From a bacterium (lineage in GTDB: Bacteria; Patescibacteriota; Microgenomatia; Levybacterales; UBA12049), in assembly GCA_021852095.1 (NCBI GenBank), contig JAJZOC010000015.1, forward strand, positions 1 to 15,213: a stretch of DNA of 15,213 nt, given 5' to 3'. The translations under genes were made by a program, and so were the position numbers. Under the pieces are notes generated by a model. The model saw nothing but the letters and a program-made list of their open reading frames with translations, searched no databases and had not been told where the DNA came from. Below are positions 5,560-12,802 of the stretch, one piece after another; position 1 is the stretch's first letter, and every line of letters begins with the position of its first letter.

Positions 5560-5574
5560 AAAAATGCGGTAGTT

Positions 5575-7119
5575 ATGGACAACAAAGAAGACATAAGCAT
5601 ATTCTCGATACTCAAAAACCTCATGATAGAGAATGTTCCCTCCTACGCAAACAAAATTTTCTATTCTCTGGGATTTTTATCCATGACCTCTTTTTTTATA
5701 CTCATCATAACCGGCGTAGTGATGGTTTCCTTCGGTCCGGATTGGTGGCTCACAAGCCCTGCCGGAATTTTTGTCCGAAGCATTCATTTGTGGGCAACGC
5801 AGGCTTTTGTACTTTTTATATTGCTTCATGTTCTTATAGTTTTTTTAACCTCCGGATATAAACCGCCCAGGCAGTTAACTTGGGTTTTGGGCGCTTTAAT
5901 GCTTTCTCTTGTTTTGGCAGAAGCGGAGTTTGGCTATGTGTTGAGAAACGACTTTTCTTCCCAGTGGAGGAGTCTTCAGGGAGCTGATTTTTATAATGGT
6001 TCGGGTTTAGGACGTTTTATAAACACCCTAAACTACGGGCAGATTTATGGCATCCATATAATTATTATGCCGCTTCTTCTCATTGTCCTTTTGTTTTTGC
6101 ACTATTTGCTTATTAAAACGCGCGGCATAGCCAAGCCCTACAAAAAAGATTTTAAGTACAAAATGGTTAGGGCTAACCATAGTATTCTTTTTGTTCGAGG
6201 AGGAGTTCTCGCGGGAGTAATTGTTATATTAGCTTTGCTTTTCCCATCCCCTCTGATCGCGCCTGTTACCATAAAGCAGGTGGCAATCGAAGACCCTGCC
6301 TTAATGGCAAAAACACTACTTAGCGAAATGAATCATACCTCGGATACGGCAACTTATATGGATAGCATTGATCCGTATAAATTCGACACCAGAAAAGTAT
6401 ATATAGAAATGCCTTATAAGGACTATATTAGTCTTTCAAACAATGAAGCTCCCCGTAGCAAGCGGGGTATCAAAGCGAAATTCCCCCGAAGCCAACAACC
6501 CCACTTCGCTAAAGCTACGTTAGGGGTTCCCCTGTCGCCTTCATCCTCAGAGCAAGCTCCGAGGTTTTCGGCGAAGGGGAATAAAAACATGCTGGCGGTT
6601 TTTAACCACGAAACTAAACAAAAACAAGATCAAGACATGAAACAGGCAGGGGATTATTTTGCCGCACATTTTGCCCTATATACTTCGCAAAACCTACAAA
6701 ATCCGGTAATTCCCATCATAAGCTCATTGGTTCTTATGGCTAAAAGCGGTTTATATGAATCTTTTCTAAAAAACCAGCCGTTTCAAGGCTATAATTTAAC
6801 CTATACGCTTCGTTTCTTATCCGATACCGGAACGCTTGAAAATAAGGCAGATGTTTTAAAAATTACAACCGATCAATACGGCATGCTTCGCGAGGGCAAG
6901 GGTTTTCTGCCTCCCGGGGCGTGGTGGCTTGCTCCGCTTGGGGTTTTAGATAATACAGTTCTTAAAAACGATGATAATCAGGATAGGGACGGGGCAGAGA
7001 TTCTTGGAGTTTTAATGCTTTTGCTTGTGGCTTTTCCCTACATACCTATTTTAAATGATCTCCCGGAAAAACTGGGATTTTATAAATTCTTCTGGAAAGA
7101 CACAGCGGAAAAGTTTTAA
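5575..7119 (+). CDS. Cytochrome b6-type diheme membrane protein (orphan)
   Basis: 514 residues from ATG 5575. The N-terminal domain resembles cytochrome b/b6. Transmembrane segments lie at about 30-52, 65-92, 101-117, 155-182 and 203-225, with a last one near 475-495. Four His residues fit two b-hemes: His71 and His85 in helix B (14 apart), and His161 and His176 in helix D (15 apart, the b6 spacing). GYVLRNDFSSQW corresponds to the loop after helix C. The C-terminal half is mostly extracytoplasmic, with PPGAWWLAPLGVLDNT near the end, and is not recognised. No Rieske protein, cytochrome c or oxidase gene lies nearby, so the redox partner is unknown. An in-frame palindromic repeat occupies about residues 292-336. 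It starts near-leaderless from the promoter at 5530-5559. Confidence 0.87.
   Translation: MDNKEDISIFSILKNLMIENVPSYANKIFYSLGFLSMTSFFILIITGVVMVSFGPDWWLTSPAGIFVRSIHLWATQAFVLFILLHVLIVFLTSGYKPPRQLTWVLGALMLSLVLAEAEFGYVLRNDFSSQWRSLQGADFYNGSGLGRFINTLNYGQIYGIHIIIMPLLLIVLLFLHYLLIKTRGIAKPYKKDFKYKMVRANHSILFVRGGVLAGVIVILALLFPSPLIAPVTIKQVAIEDPALMAKTLLSEMNHTSDTATYMDSIDPYKFDTRKVYIEMPYKDYISLSNNEAPRSKRGIKAKFPRSQQPHFAKATLGVPLSPSSSEQAPRFSAKGNKNMLAVFNHETKQKQDQDMKQAGDYFAAHFALYTSQNLQNPVIPIISSLVLMAKSGLYESFLKNQPFQGYNLTYTLRFLSDTGTLENKADVLKITTDQYGMLREGKGFLPPGAWWLAPLGVLDNTVLKNDDNQDRDGAEILGVLMLLLVAFPYIPILNDLPEKLGFYKFFWKDTAEKF
6446..6582. repeat. Palindromic repeat inserted in frame in the cytochrome b gene
   Basis: Hairpins follow one another: CCCCG/CGGGG (6451-6455/6463-6467), ATTCCCC/GGGGAAT (6480-6486/6576-6582), AACCCC/GGGGTT (6497-6502/6523-6528), CCCC..TCGCC with GGCGA.GGGG (6529-6539/6570-6579) and CCTCaGAGC/GCTCcGAGG (6545-6553/6556-6564). 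The encoded peptide is low-complexity (EAPRSKRGIKAKF, PLSPSSSEQAPRF) between normal-looking protein segments. The exact boundaries are uncertain. Confidence 0.75.
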
Positions 7120-7273
7120 AATTCCGTGCGGCGATCCCATATGACTGAACATGCTATAACCAGATTCCCCGCTTGTTAAAGAAGAGTCTAAATTACTATA
7201 AGCCACGGAGTTTTCCAGATAAAAATGTGGATAACTTTCGACTTTTATTTCTATAGGCTCATAAGTCAACCTA
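7120..7273. other. Spacer with a doubtful minus-strand reading frame
   Basis: A minus-strand frame (7269 to 7051, TTG start, 72 codons) runs through this gap and 69 bases into the cytochrome gene. Codons in the gap look coding-like (TYEPIEIKVESYPHFYLENS), but the frame has no ATG start, no Shine-Dalgarno and overlaps a real gene. It may be a decayed gene fragment, and no family was recognised. Confidence 0.25.
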
Positions 7274-7306
7274 TTGACATCTAATCTATTTTATATATAA
7301 TAGATT
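7274..7306 (+). promoter_or_regulatory. RelB/RelE promoter with 24-bp palindromic operator
   Basis: Perfect TTGACA (7274-7279), 16-bp spacer and perfect TATAAT (7296-7301). The ATG at 7309 begins 8 bases after the last -10 base, so transcription should start at or next to the A of ATG (leaderless mRNA). A palindrome at 7283-7306, with outer arms AATCTATT and AATAGATT, has 11 of 12 base pairs and covers the -10, as expected for antitoxin autorepression. Confidence 0.88.
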
Positions 7307-7308
7307 GT

Positions 7309-7596
7309 ATGAATACAGCGACAGTTAATTTTAAAACAGAACAGGAGATTAAAGAACAAGCACAGGAGATAGCTGAACATCTTGGTTTTACGCTAAGTTC
7401 TGTGTTGAATGCTTTTTTAAAACAGTTTATACGAACTAAAACCGTGTACTTTTCCGACAGAAAACCGGAAGTGCCAACACAGTACTTTCTGGATGCGATA
7501 AAAGAAGCAAAGAAAAATTTTAAAGAGGGTAAGCACTCTCCAGTATTTAAAACAGGAAAAGAAACAGTTGCGTGGCTTGAAAAACAGGGTATATGA
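7309..7596 (+). CDS. RelB/DinJ-family antitoxin
   Basis: 95 residues. The N-terminus has the RelB/DinJ ribbon-helix-helix: ATVNFKTEQEIKEQAQEIAEHLGFTLSSVLNAFLKQFI (about 4-42), with the typical G-x-T-x-S-x-x-x-x-x-F-L turn and second helix. The C-terminal part (YFLDAIKEAKKNFKEGK) is the toxin-binding helix region. It overlaps the toxin gene by 4 bases (ATGA). The dimer should bind the palindrome at 7283-7306. No Shine-Dalgarno is needed because the transcript is predicted to be leaderless. Confidence 0.88.
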   Translation: MNTATVNFKTEQEIKEQAQEIAEHLGFTLSSVLNAFLKQFIRTKTVYFSDRKPEVPTQYFLDAIKEAKKNFKEGKHSPVFKTGKETVAWLEKQGI

Positions 7597-7877
7597 ATGT
7601 AGTTTTAGATCCTGCCATCCACAAGAAACTTAAAAAACTTAATGTACGAACAAGAAAGAGCTTCAAAGAGAGAATAGAAATTTTTCAACTTAATCCTTTT
7701 GATCCGATTCTTGACAATCACCCGTTAGAACGGGAGCTCATCGGATACCGAAGTATAGATATCACAACAGATTATCGTGCAATATTTGAAGAATTACACG
7801 AAGGAGGAGAAAGAATATATTATTTCTTCCTTATCGGAACACATGATGAATTGTATAAACCGATAGAGGAATATTAA
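7593..7877 (+). CDS. RelE/YafQ-superfamily toxin
   Basis: 94 residues. The pattern is an N-terminal amphipathic helix region (HKKLKKLNVRTRKSFKERIEIF), then NPFDPILDNHPL, the strands GYRSIDITTDYRAIFEE and RIYYFFLIGTHDELY, as in RelE/HigB/YoeB-fold mRNA interferases. The strand D-I-T-x-D-Y-R-A-I-F is characteristic. It starts inside the antitoxin's stop codon (ATGA overlap), so translation is coupled. The exact subfamily (YafQ-like or mRNA-degrading HigB-like) is not certain. Confidence 0.85.
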   Translation: MNVVLDPAIHKKLKKLNVRTRKSFKERIEIFQLNPFDPILDNHPLERELIGYRSIDITTDYRAIFEELHEGGERIYYFFLIGTHDELYKPIEEY

Positions 7878-7966
7878 AGAATCGGTTCTTCGTAAATTTG
7901 TGAATAGCTAAGCTTGTTCTGGTTTCTAATTACAGTCTGCGTCATTCTGGCAAGCGAGGATTACGA

Positions 7967-8548
7967 TTATTTAACAGGAGTTAAGGTAACTCCGTCAGTG
8001 TAATCGGTAGGAATATTAGGATGAGCGGGAGCATTATTAAAGCCGCCTAGACAATCAATGCGATATCCGCTTGGATCAGGAGATCCTTGAACTGGAGCAG
8101 TTAATTCTACATCGCTAGGTGCATAAATATCCGGAGAATAATAAGCATCGCCTGCGGCTGCTATTGCGCAACCTCTTCCTTCAAGGTGGAATTTACCCGT
8201 AGCCGGGCTCTCGATATATATCGTAAACTGCTTTGTATAGGGCGTACGTAGCTCATCTTGAGAAAAGGTTTTTGTTTTTGAATTAAAGATGAGCCTTGTT
8301 TCAGTATCGTTGGAACTGACAATTTCCTCGTTTGGACCAGGAATCCTATATTCATTATATACACGCGGAAAAAAAAGTTGGGTTGGAGCACTCGAAGATT
8401 CAGCAGCTTGTGTTGGATCAGCTGTATGTTGTGATTCGAAAATCGTGCCGGCAGTTAATCCTCCCGCCAGAGCCAATGCCCCAAGCGCGAGCTTTGCAGT
8501 TCTAAACTTTCTATTGCTAATTTGACTTATTGTTTCTTTTGTTGACAT
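7967..8548 (-). CDS. Exported, membrane-anchored hypothetical protein
   Basis: 193 residues, family not recognised. A basic N-terminus (NRKFRTAK) precedes a hydrophobic segment at about 20-37 (LALGALALAGGLTAGTIF), acting as signal peptide or membrane anchor, then a Ser/Thr/Ala/Pro-rich linker and an extracytoplasmic domain of about 140 residues. Two Cys (RGCAIAAAG and RIDCLGG) could form a disulfide. It starts 17 bases after the large membrane protein's stop, without a clear Shine-Dalgarno, and looks like the last gene of the 12652-7967 operon. Its position suggests a surface protein or a substrate of the neighbouring glycosylation genes, but this is inference. Confidence 0.7.
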   Translation of the reverse strand: MSTKETISQISNRKFRTAKLALGALALAGGLTAGTIFESQHTADPTQAAESSSAPTQLFFPRVYNEYRIPGPNEEIVSSNDTETRLIFNSKTKTFSQDELRTPYTKQFTIYIESPATGKFHLEGRGCAIAAAGDAYYSPDIYAPSDVELTAPVQGSPDPSGYRIDCLGGFNNAPAHPNIPTDYTDGVTLTPVK

Positions 8549-8565
8549 ACGGCGCTATTTTACTA

Positions 8566-11556
8566 CTAAAGCTTTTTAGAGTCAATCAACCACCAGACAG
8601 CGGCCAGCGCCGCGGCTAAGAATACGAATCCTAAATATTCGAGGTACTGGGGCCAGAAAATAACGACGATTGTTTCATTGTTAAATTGTTTCATTGTTAA
8701 ATTGCTAAGACCCCAGCCGTTTTCCCAATTATTTACCAACGTATGATCCCTTAGCTCAGTGCCAAAAAGGAAGGGAAAAGTTATTTCGAGTGAATTTTGA
8801 ATTTTGAATTTTGAATTTTGAATTTCGTACGCTTTCCAACCTTCGTGATAAGCTTGATTTAAGATCAAATACTCATTTTTGCTTTTGGCGTTTTGTACTT
8901 TAACAGAGTACAAATAATATTGTAATTTTTGTGCGGTAAACTTGGATTGGGCTTTTGCTGTAATGATATTTTTATCGGACCTTTTAACTAAAGTTAAATT
9001 TTTAAGATAGTCGTAGGGCATTAAATAAATATTTAAATTGTCTAGTTCATTAACAGACGGAATGTTTTTATAGGAATTATTTTGAAAAGAAAGTTGGTAT
9101 CCGATGCCAGATTTGTATCTGGATCCGATTATGTAATATTGAGTATTATTAATCAGCCTATCCTCCGTATAGGATTGTTCATTGGTTTGATCTAGTATAT
9201 AGAAGAATAATTTTCTGCCCTTAATATTTCTATTTTCTATTTTTACTATATAACCATATTCTTGAGGTAAGCTATTATCCGGGTAGCCAAAACAGGCAAT
9301 GGCTCCGCCGTTTGAAGAAATAATTAATTTTTTATCCTTTGTTAGGGATAGAATATTTCCTTTTTTGCCGCAATTTGAGATCTTGGTTTTTGTAGGGTTA
9401 AAATCGTCAATTACTATTTTAGGGAATTTAACAACTATTTTTTGGCTGTCAATAGAGGTATAAATAGGAAGAATGAAGCTAATGGATGAGTTATCCTTAT
9501 ATAAGTTTATATCAATACTATTTGTCTTATTTAATACTCTATATTCGTTTTGATTTTTCGGCAATGAACCAATCATGTGCCAGTCGGAGTTTGATTCGCC
9601 CATAGTCCAGTTTTTTTTCTCAAGTCGTGTTTGAGTTGTCAGATCAAGAAACGGATAAAAAACGTCATAGTTTTTATTTGGATTAGTAATATAATCGCCA
9701 AATTTTAGATAAGCTGTGTCTTCGTTGGTTGTTTGTATGGCAGGTCCTATGTTTGGCAGATTTTTCTCAACACCCACAAAATTATCAATTTTTTTGCCAT
9801 GATTTACTTTATAAAGAGAAATAAAGCCCCATTTTTTAACCAGGCTGATTTTTTTACTGGCTGCAAAGATTGAGGCGAGCTCTGTATATTGTATTGATTT
9901 TGCGCTTGAGGCAATTGGATTTTGAGACTGGTCAAAAATTAGATAATTAATATCATACTTGTCAAGTACCTTTTCAAAGGCATTAATGTTTCCTGCGTCA
10001 AGCGCGTTCTTTTCTTCCCAGTAGTAATTTTCACTTTGTTTGCTCCAAACATCAAAGGTGCGGGAAACAATAGGCTGTTCTATGCCATACCATAAAAATC
10101 CTGAACCGTCATAGCCCCATTTAGTCTGAAACCAGCCCCAAAAAGTGGAATCGGGGAGAAGGGCAATTCGCTTATTCGGATCAACATGGCGGAAATAGTT
10201 AATCACAGAAAAATACTCCTTAGGAATCTTTACTTTCATAGCAGGTGAAATGTAATAGCCTTTGAAAGCCGGCAGGCTTTGAAAAATAATTAAGCTTGTC
10301 AAAATTAAGCCAAATAATGTAAGCATTATATTATTATTTTTAATTTTTTTTAGATAGAACCAGATCAAGTAAGTTCCGCAAGAGAAGAAATAGCTGGCAG
10401 TAAGTGCGTAGACTATACTAAACCGTGTAAAGGGCGATCTAAAAATTTCACTCAAGAATGAATTACTGTGCACAGAATCGGATATTAGATTAAAGGGGGG
10501 AGTATTGTTTAAGAGCGCAACTGCTACAAATGCGTATAAAATACTAAAAGAGGAACCATAGCGATTTTTATAGAAAAATCCCAAGATACACATACCGCTT
10601 AAAGCATAAATTACAATGGTTACTATTTCGTTATTTCTATGCTGTTTCCAGGCGGAGAAGATGGGGTTTTGGTTATTGTCAAGAAGATCGTAGTAATAGC
10701 CTGTAAAAGTCAGAAAGTTTTTAATTGAGCCGTTATCTTTATTGCTGTACCAGACATCGTTTGTAGATAGTTGATTAATCTTTGCCTGCTGTACGGTCTT
10801 TTCAGAAGTTTTTAGAAAATAGATTTGGGGTAGAATCCAGAAGCTGTTTATGGCTAGAATAAGAATAAAAGCTAGGATAGATTTTTTAAGAATAATTAGT
10901 TTTCTGGTATTAATTATCTGTCCTAAGGCAAGGATTCCCAGCACTAATCCATAAACCATAAATAGTTGTTGGGTGTAGCTTTGAGGGGTTGAAAGAATAT
11001 TTATGAGTAAAAATATCATCCAATTTTTGCGCGATGGCTTTTCGGATGTAATAATTTTTAAAAAAATCCAGATTTCCCAAGGAAGCATACCCAAAAAAAC
11101 AGAGAAAGCCTCGTAAGGCAGAAACATCATTTGAACCGTGGCAAAGTTTAAGATATAAAATAAAGCGCCCAAAACAGCAAAAACCTTTTTGTCTTTGTCA
11201 AATCCGGCAAATGTCAAAAGTTTAAGCATTCCGACTCCCGCAACAGCAACCATTGCCATATTAAAAAAATAGCGGATAATATTATTAGGCAAGATAAAAG
11301 AAAGAATCCAGATTATAAAAGCTCTGACAAGATCGGCAGAATGCGCCATGCCGGCAATTAGTCCAAAACTTTGGTATTCTTCCCAGACGGAAAACAGGGC
11401 GCGTTTTACTCCAAGAAAGGGATAAAGTTCTGTTTGTAAACTATCCCAGCCGACAAGATATGTCCCCGGTTTGTAATTGACAAAAAATAATACAAGAGCA
11501 ATACTAAAAACTGCTATAAAATGCCAACGCTTTCGGATAAGATTGTAAAAATTCAT
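8566..11556 (-). CDS. Large polytopic GT-C-like glycosyltransferase (YfhO/AftD-like)
   Basis: 996 residues. A basic N-terminus is followed by about 11-13 transmembrane helices to about residue 430. A long extracytoplasmic region (about 430-970) ends with a C-terminal helix (YLGFVFLAAALAAVWWLI). The first loop contains LVGWDSLQTELYPFL, with the acidic residues (GWDS and E) expected for lipid-sugar-dependent GT-C enzymes. Near the C-terminus NQAYHEGWKAYE resembles a motif of YfhO-type proteins. It probably transfers sugars from a polyprenyl carrier to a surface polymer or protein. It overlaps the upstream GT2 gene by 4 bases (ATGA). Two DNA tandem repeats are embedded in frame near the 3' end (8792-8826 and 8669-8704). 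The precise substrate is unknown. Confidence 0.75.
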   Translation of the reverse strand: MNFYNLIRKRWHFIAVFSIALVLFFVNYKPGTYLVGWDSLQTELYPFLGVKRALFSVWEEYQSFGLIAGMAHSADLVRAFIIWILSFILPNNIIRYFFNMAMVAVAGVGMLKLLTFAGFDKDKKVFAVLGALFYILNFATVQMMFLPYEAFSVFLGMLPWEIWIFLKIITSEKPSRKNWMIFLLINILSTPQSYTQQLFMVYGLVLGILALGQIINTRKLIILKKSILAFILILAINSFWILPQIYFLKTSEKTVQQAKINQLSTNDVWYSNKDNGSIKNFLTFTGYYYDLLDNNQNPIFSAWKQHRNNEIVTIVIYALSGMCILGFFYKNRYGSSFSILYAFVAVALLNNTPPFNLISDSVHSNSFLSEIFRSPFTRFSIVYALTASYFFSCGTYLIWFYLKKIKNNNIMLTLFGLILTSLIIFQSLPAFKGYYISPAMKVKIPKEYFSVINYFRHVDPNKRIALLPDSTFWGWFQTKWGYDGSGFLWYGIEQPIVSRTFDVWSKQSENYYWEEKNALDAGNINAFEKVLDKYDINYLIFDQSQNPIASSAKSIQYTELASIFAASKKISLVKKWGFISLYKVNHGKKIDNFVGVEKNLPNIGPAIQTTNEDTAYLKFGDYITNPNKNYDVFYPFLDLTTQTRLEKKNWTMGESNSDWHMIGSLPKNQNEYRVLNKTNSIDINLYKDNSSISFILPIYTSIDSQKIVVKFPKIVIDDFNPTKTKISNCGKKGNILSLTKDKKLIISSNGGAIACFGYPDNSLPQEYGYIVKIENRNIKGRKLFFYILDQTNEQSYTEDRLINNTQYYIIGSRYKSGIGYQLSFQNNSYKNIPSVNELDNLNIYLMPYDYLKNLTLVKRSDKNIITAKAQSKFTAQKLQYYLYSVKVQNAKSKNEYLILNQAYHEGWKAYEIQNSKFKIQNSLEITFPFLFGTELRDHTLVNNWENGWGLSNLTMKQFNNETIVVIFWPQYLEYLGFVFLAAALAAVWWLIDSKKL
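8669..8704. repeat. 16-bp tandem repeat inside the large membrane protein gene
   Basis: ATTGTTTCATTGTTAA occurs at 8669-8684 and 8685-8700, with a partial third copy. It encodes the NLTMKQFNNET part near residues 951-962. The 13-mer CATTGTTAAATTG (8676-8688) occurs inverted at 12691-12703, upstream of the same operon. Confidence 0.85.
8792..8826. repeat. Heptanucleotide tandem repeat inside the large membrane protein gene
   Basis: GAATTTT four times, then GAATTTC (8792-8826, 35 bp). It encodes the IQNSKFKIQNS segment at about residues 911-921. The total length equals that of the rplJ repeat (five units of 7). Confidence 0.92.
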
Positions 11557-12452
11557 TTCTGTACCTCTTTTTCAAACTTTAAGTAAGAGATTTTAGAAAA
11601 TATAGAAGATAATGTATTTTGAGTTGTAATTCCTGTTCTTATTTGTTTATAAATTTTTAAACTGACCTTTTGGGGCAGAAGAAGGACAACAAAGGTTTCT
11701 ATAAGGGAAATAAAGACAACTTTAACAGAAGGGCGATACCCGTATTTGAATATAGATTTTATTCTTGTGTAGAGAGTAAGCATAAAAGTATTTTTTATAT
11801 TTATAAGCGAGGTATTTGATTCATGGAGTCTGTATTTTAAAACCGTTTCCGGTAGATTTTCCACTTTTCCGTGAGAGAACAATTTAAAAATTAGCTCTAC
11901 TTCTTCTGCGGTATTCATGCCGTCTACATAATATTCAAAATCTATGGGAAGTCTTTTGCCGGCTATCATAAGCGTTGGCTGTTGAACCGGTACAAATTGA
12001 AAAATATAGTTATAAACATCTTTGAACTTGGTTGGAAATTTTTTTACGCCTATATTATTGCCATCCTTATCAATAATGATGCATTGTCCGCCAATAGCAA
12101 CAGTTTTTTTATGCCTTTGCAGATAGTTTATTTGTGTTTCCAATCGTTGAGGCATTGCTATATCGTCAGCATCCATACGAGCTATAAAAATACCTCTTGA
12201 TTTATTTATTATTTCTCTAACCGTTGCGGAAATGCCAAGATTGCGACTATTTCTAAATAGTTTTATTCTTTTATCCTGCGCAGCGTACTTTTTAAGTATT
12301 TTCCACGATTCATCGGTTGATGCGTCATCGGTAATAATAAACTCAAAGTTTTTATAGGTTTGACTAAGAATGCTCTCAACAGCCTCTGCGAGATACTTTT
12401 CCGCGTTATAAACAGGCATTATAACCGAAACTAACGGCTTTGTTTCTTTCAT
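11553..12452 (-). CDS. Family 2 glycosyltransferase
   Basis: 299 residues from the ATG at 12452. The GT-A fold is clear: VSVIMPVYNAEKYL (about 8-21), AVESILSQTY, FIITDDASTDES (39-50), then the metal/nucleotide-binding D-A-D at 94-96 in ARMDADDIAMPQRLE. The acceptor half ends in a membrane-associating hydrophobic helix (VVFISLIETFVVLLL). It transfers a sugar from a nucleotide-sugar donor at the cytoplasmic face. The start is chosen because the ATG overlaps the stop of the upstream small gene (ATGA), with AAGGA 6 bases ahead. A GTG-type extension to 12488 would overlap that gene by 40 bases. Its 3' end overlaps the 996-residue gene, so the genes form a coupled operon. Confidence 0.92.
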   Translation of the reverse strand: MKETKPLVSVIMPVYNAEKYLAEAVESILSQTYKNFEFIITDDASTDESWKILKKYAAQDKRIKLFRNSRNLGISATVREIINKSRGIFIARMDADDIAMPQRLETQINYLQRHKKTVAIGGQCIIIDKDGNNIGVKKFPTKFKDVYNYIFQFVPVQQPTLMIAGKRLPIDFEYYVDGMNTAEEVELIFKLFSHGKVENLPETVLKYRLHESNTSLINIKNTFMLTLYTRIKSIFKYGYRPSVKVVFISLIETFVVLLLPQKVSLKIYKQIRTGITTQNTLSSIFSKISYLKFEKEVQK

Positions 12453-12652
12453 TTTAATCCTTTCTCTTTCATGCAAAATTGATACCAATAGCCGTCTGGC
12501 ACCTGCGCATCTTGACCGGCCGAGTTTTTAAATCTATCTGTTCCTGCATGAAGGCATCCGTCAATTGCCTGATAACGGATTGCCTCCTGTGCCGCAAAAT
12601 AGGTAGCAGCTAAAGTAAATATTGCTAGAATGGTAATAATAATAGTCTTCAT
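12449..12652 (-). CDS. Small exported hypothetical protein
   Basis: 67 residues, not recognised. An N-terminal hydrophobic segment (TIIITILAIFTLAATYFAA, about 3-21) acts as signal peptide or anchor, followed by a roughly 45-residue extracytoplasmic part with two Cys (DGCLHAG and YQFCMKE) that could form a disulfide. Its stop overlaps the GT2 start, so it is the first gene of that operon. No Shine-Dalgarno precedes the ATG. A 12-bp inverted repeat (12663-12694) lies 10 bases upstream, and the hammerhead ribozyme lies 66 bases upstream. Confidence 0.7.
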   Translation of the reverse strand: MKTIIITILAIFTLAATYFAAQEAIRYQAIDGCLHAGTDRFKNSAGQDAQVPDGYWYQFCMKEKGLK

Positions 12653-12662
12653 ATTTTATTTA

Positions 12663-12694
12663 ATTGTTAGATTGCTTATTAACAATCTAACAAT
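12663..12694. repeat. 12-bp inverted repeat before the small exported protein
   Basis: ATTGTTAGATTG (12663-12674) and CAATCTAACAAT (12683-12694) are perfect arms around an 8-base loop. On the minus strand it would be a hairpin in the 5' region of the 67-residue gene. It is flanked by the 13-mer shared with 8676-8688. There is no T-run for a terminator, so an operator or RNA stability element is possible. Confidence 0.75.
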
Positions 12695-12718
12695 TTAACA
12701 ATGCAACAATAGTTTTTG

Positions 12719-12786
12719 TCCCTTTCGTCCTGCCCCTCGACTTTGCTCGGGGAGGAACTCATCAGTCCGGCTTTGCCGGAAAGGGA
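12719..12786 (-). ncRNA. Type III hammerhead ribozyme
   Basis: The minus strand has every conserved core element. Stem III: UCCCU (12786-12782) with AGGGA (12723-12719), including the U16.1-A15.1 pair. The residue at H17 is U (12781). Stem I: UCCGGC (12780-12775), loop AAA, GCCGGA (12771-12766). The core CUGAUGA is at 12765-12759. Stem II: GUUCCUCCCC (12758-12749) with GGGGCAGGAC (12736-12727), having two single-base bulges and a 12-base loop. GAAA is at 12726-12723. Stem III is the open helix, hence type III. Predicted cleavage is between 12781 and 12780, leaving a 2',3'-cyclic phosphate on the upstream RNA. U at H17 is less common than C but allowed. It separates the GC-rich surface-protein unit and its structured RNA from the glycosyltransferase operon. 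Confidence 0.88.
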
Positions 12787-12802
12787 AAGGTATACAGGGG
12801 TT

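Noticed and set aside
5530..5574. Upstream TTG start adding 15 residues to the cytochrome b protein
   Set aside because: The TTG is the first part of the -35 box TTGACC and the frame passes through the -10 TATAAT, so it would not be transcribed.
7051..7269. 72-codon minus-strand frame overlapping the cytochrome 3' end
   Set aside because: TTG start, no Shine-Dalgarno, overlaps a real gene. Kept only as a low-confidence possible remnant.
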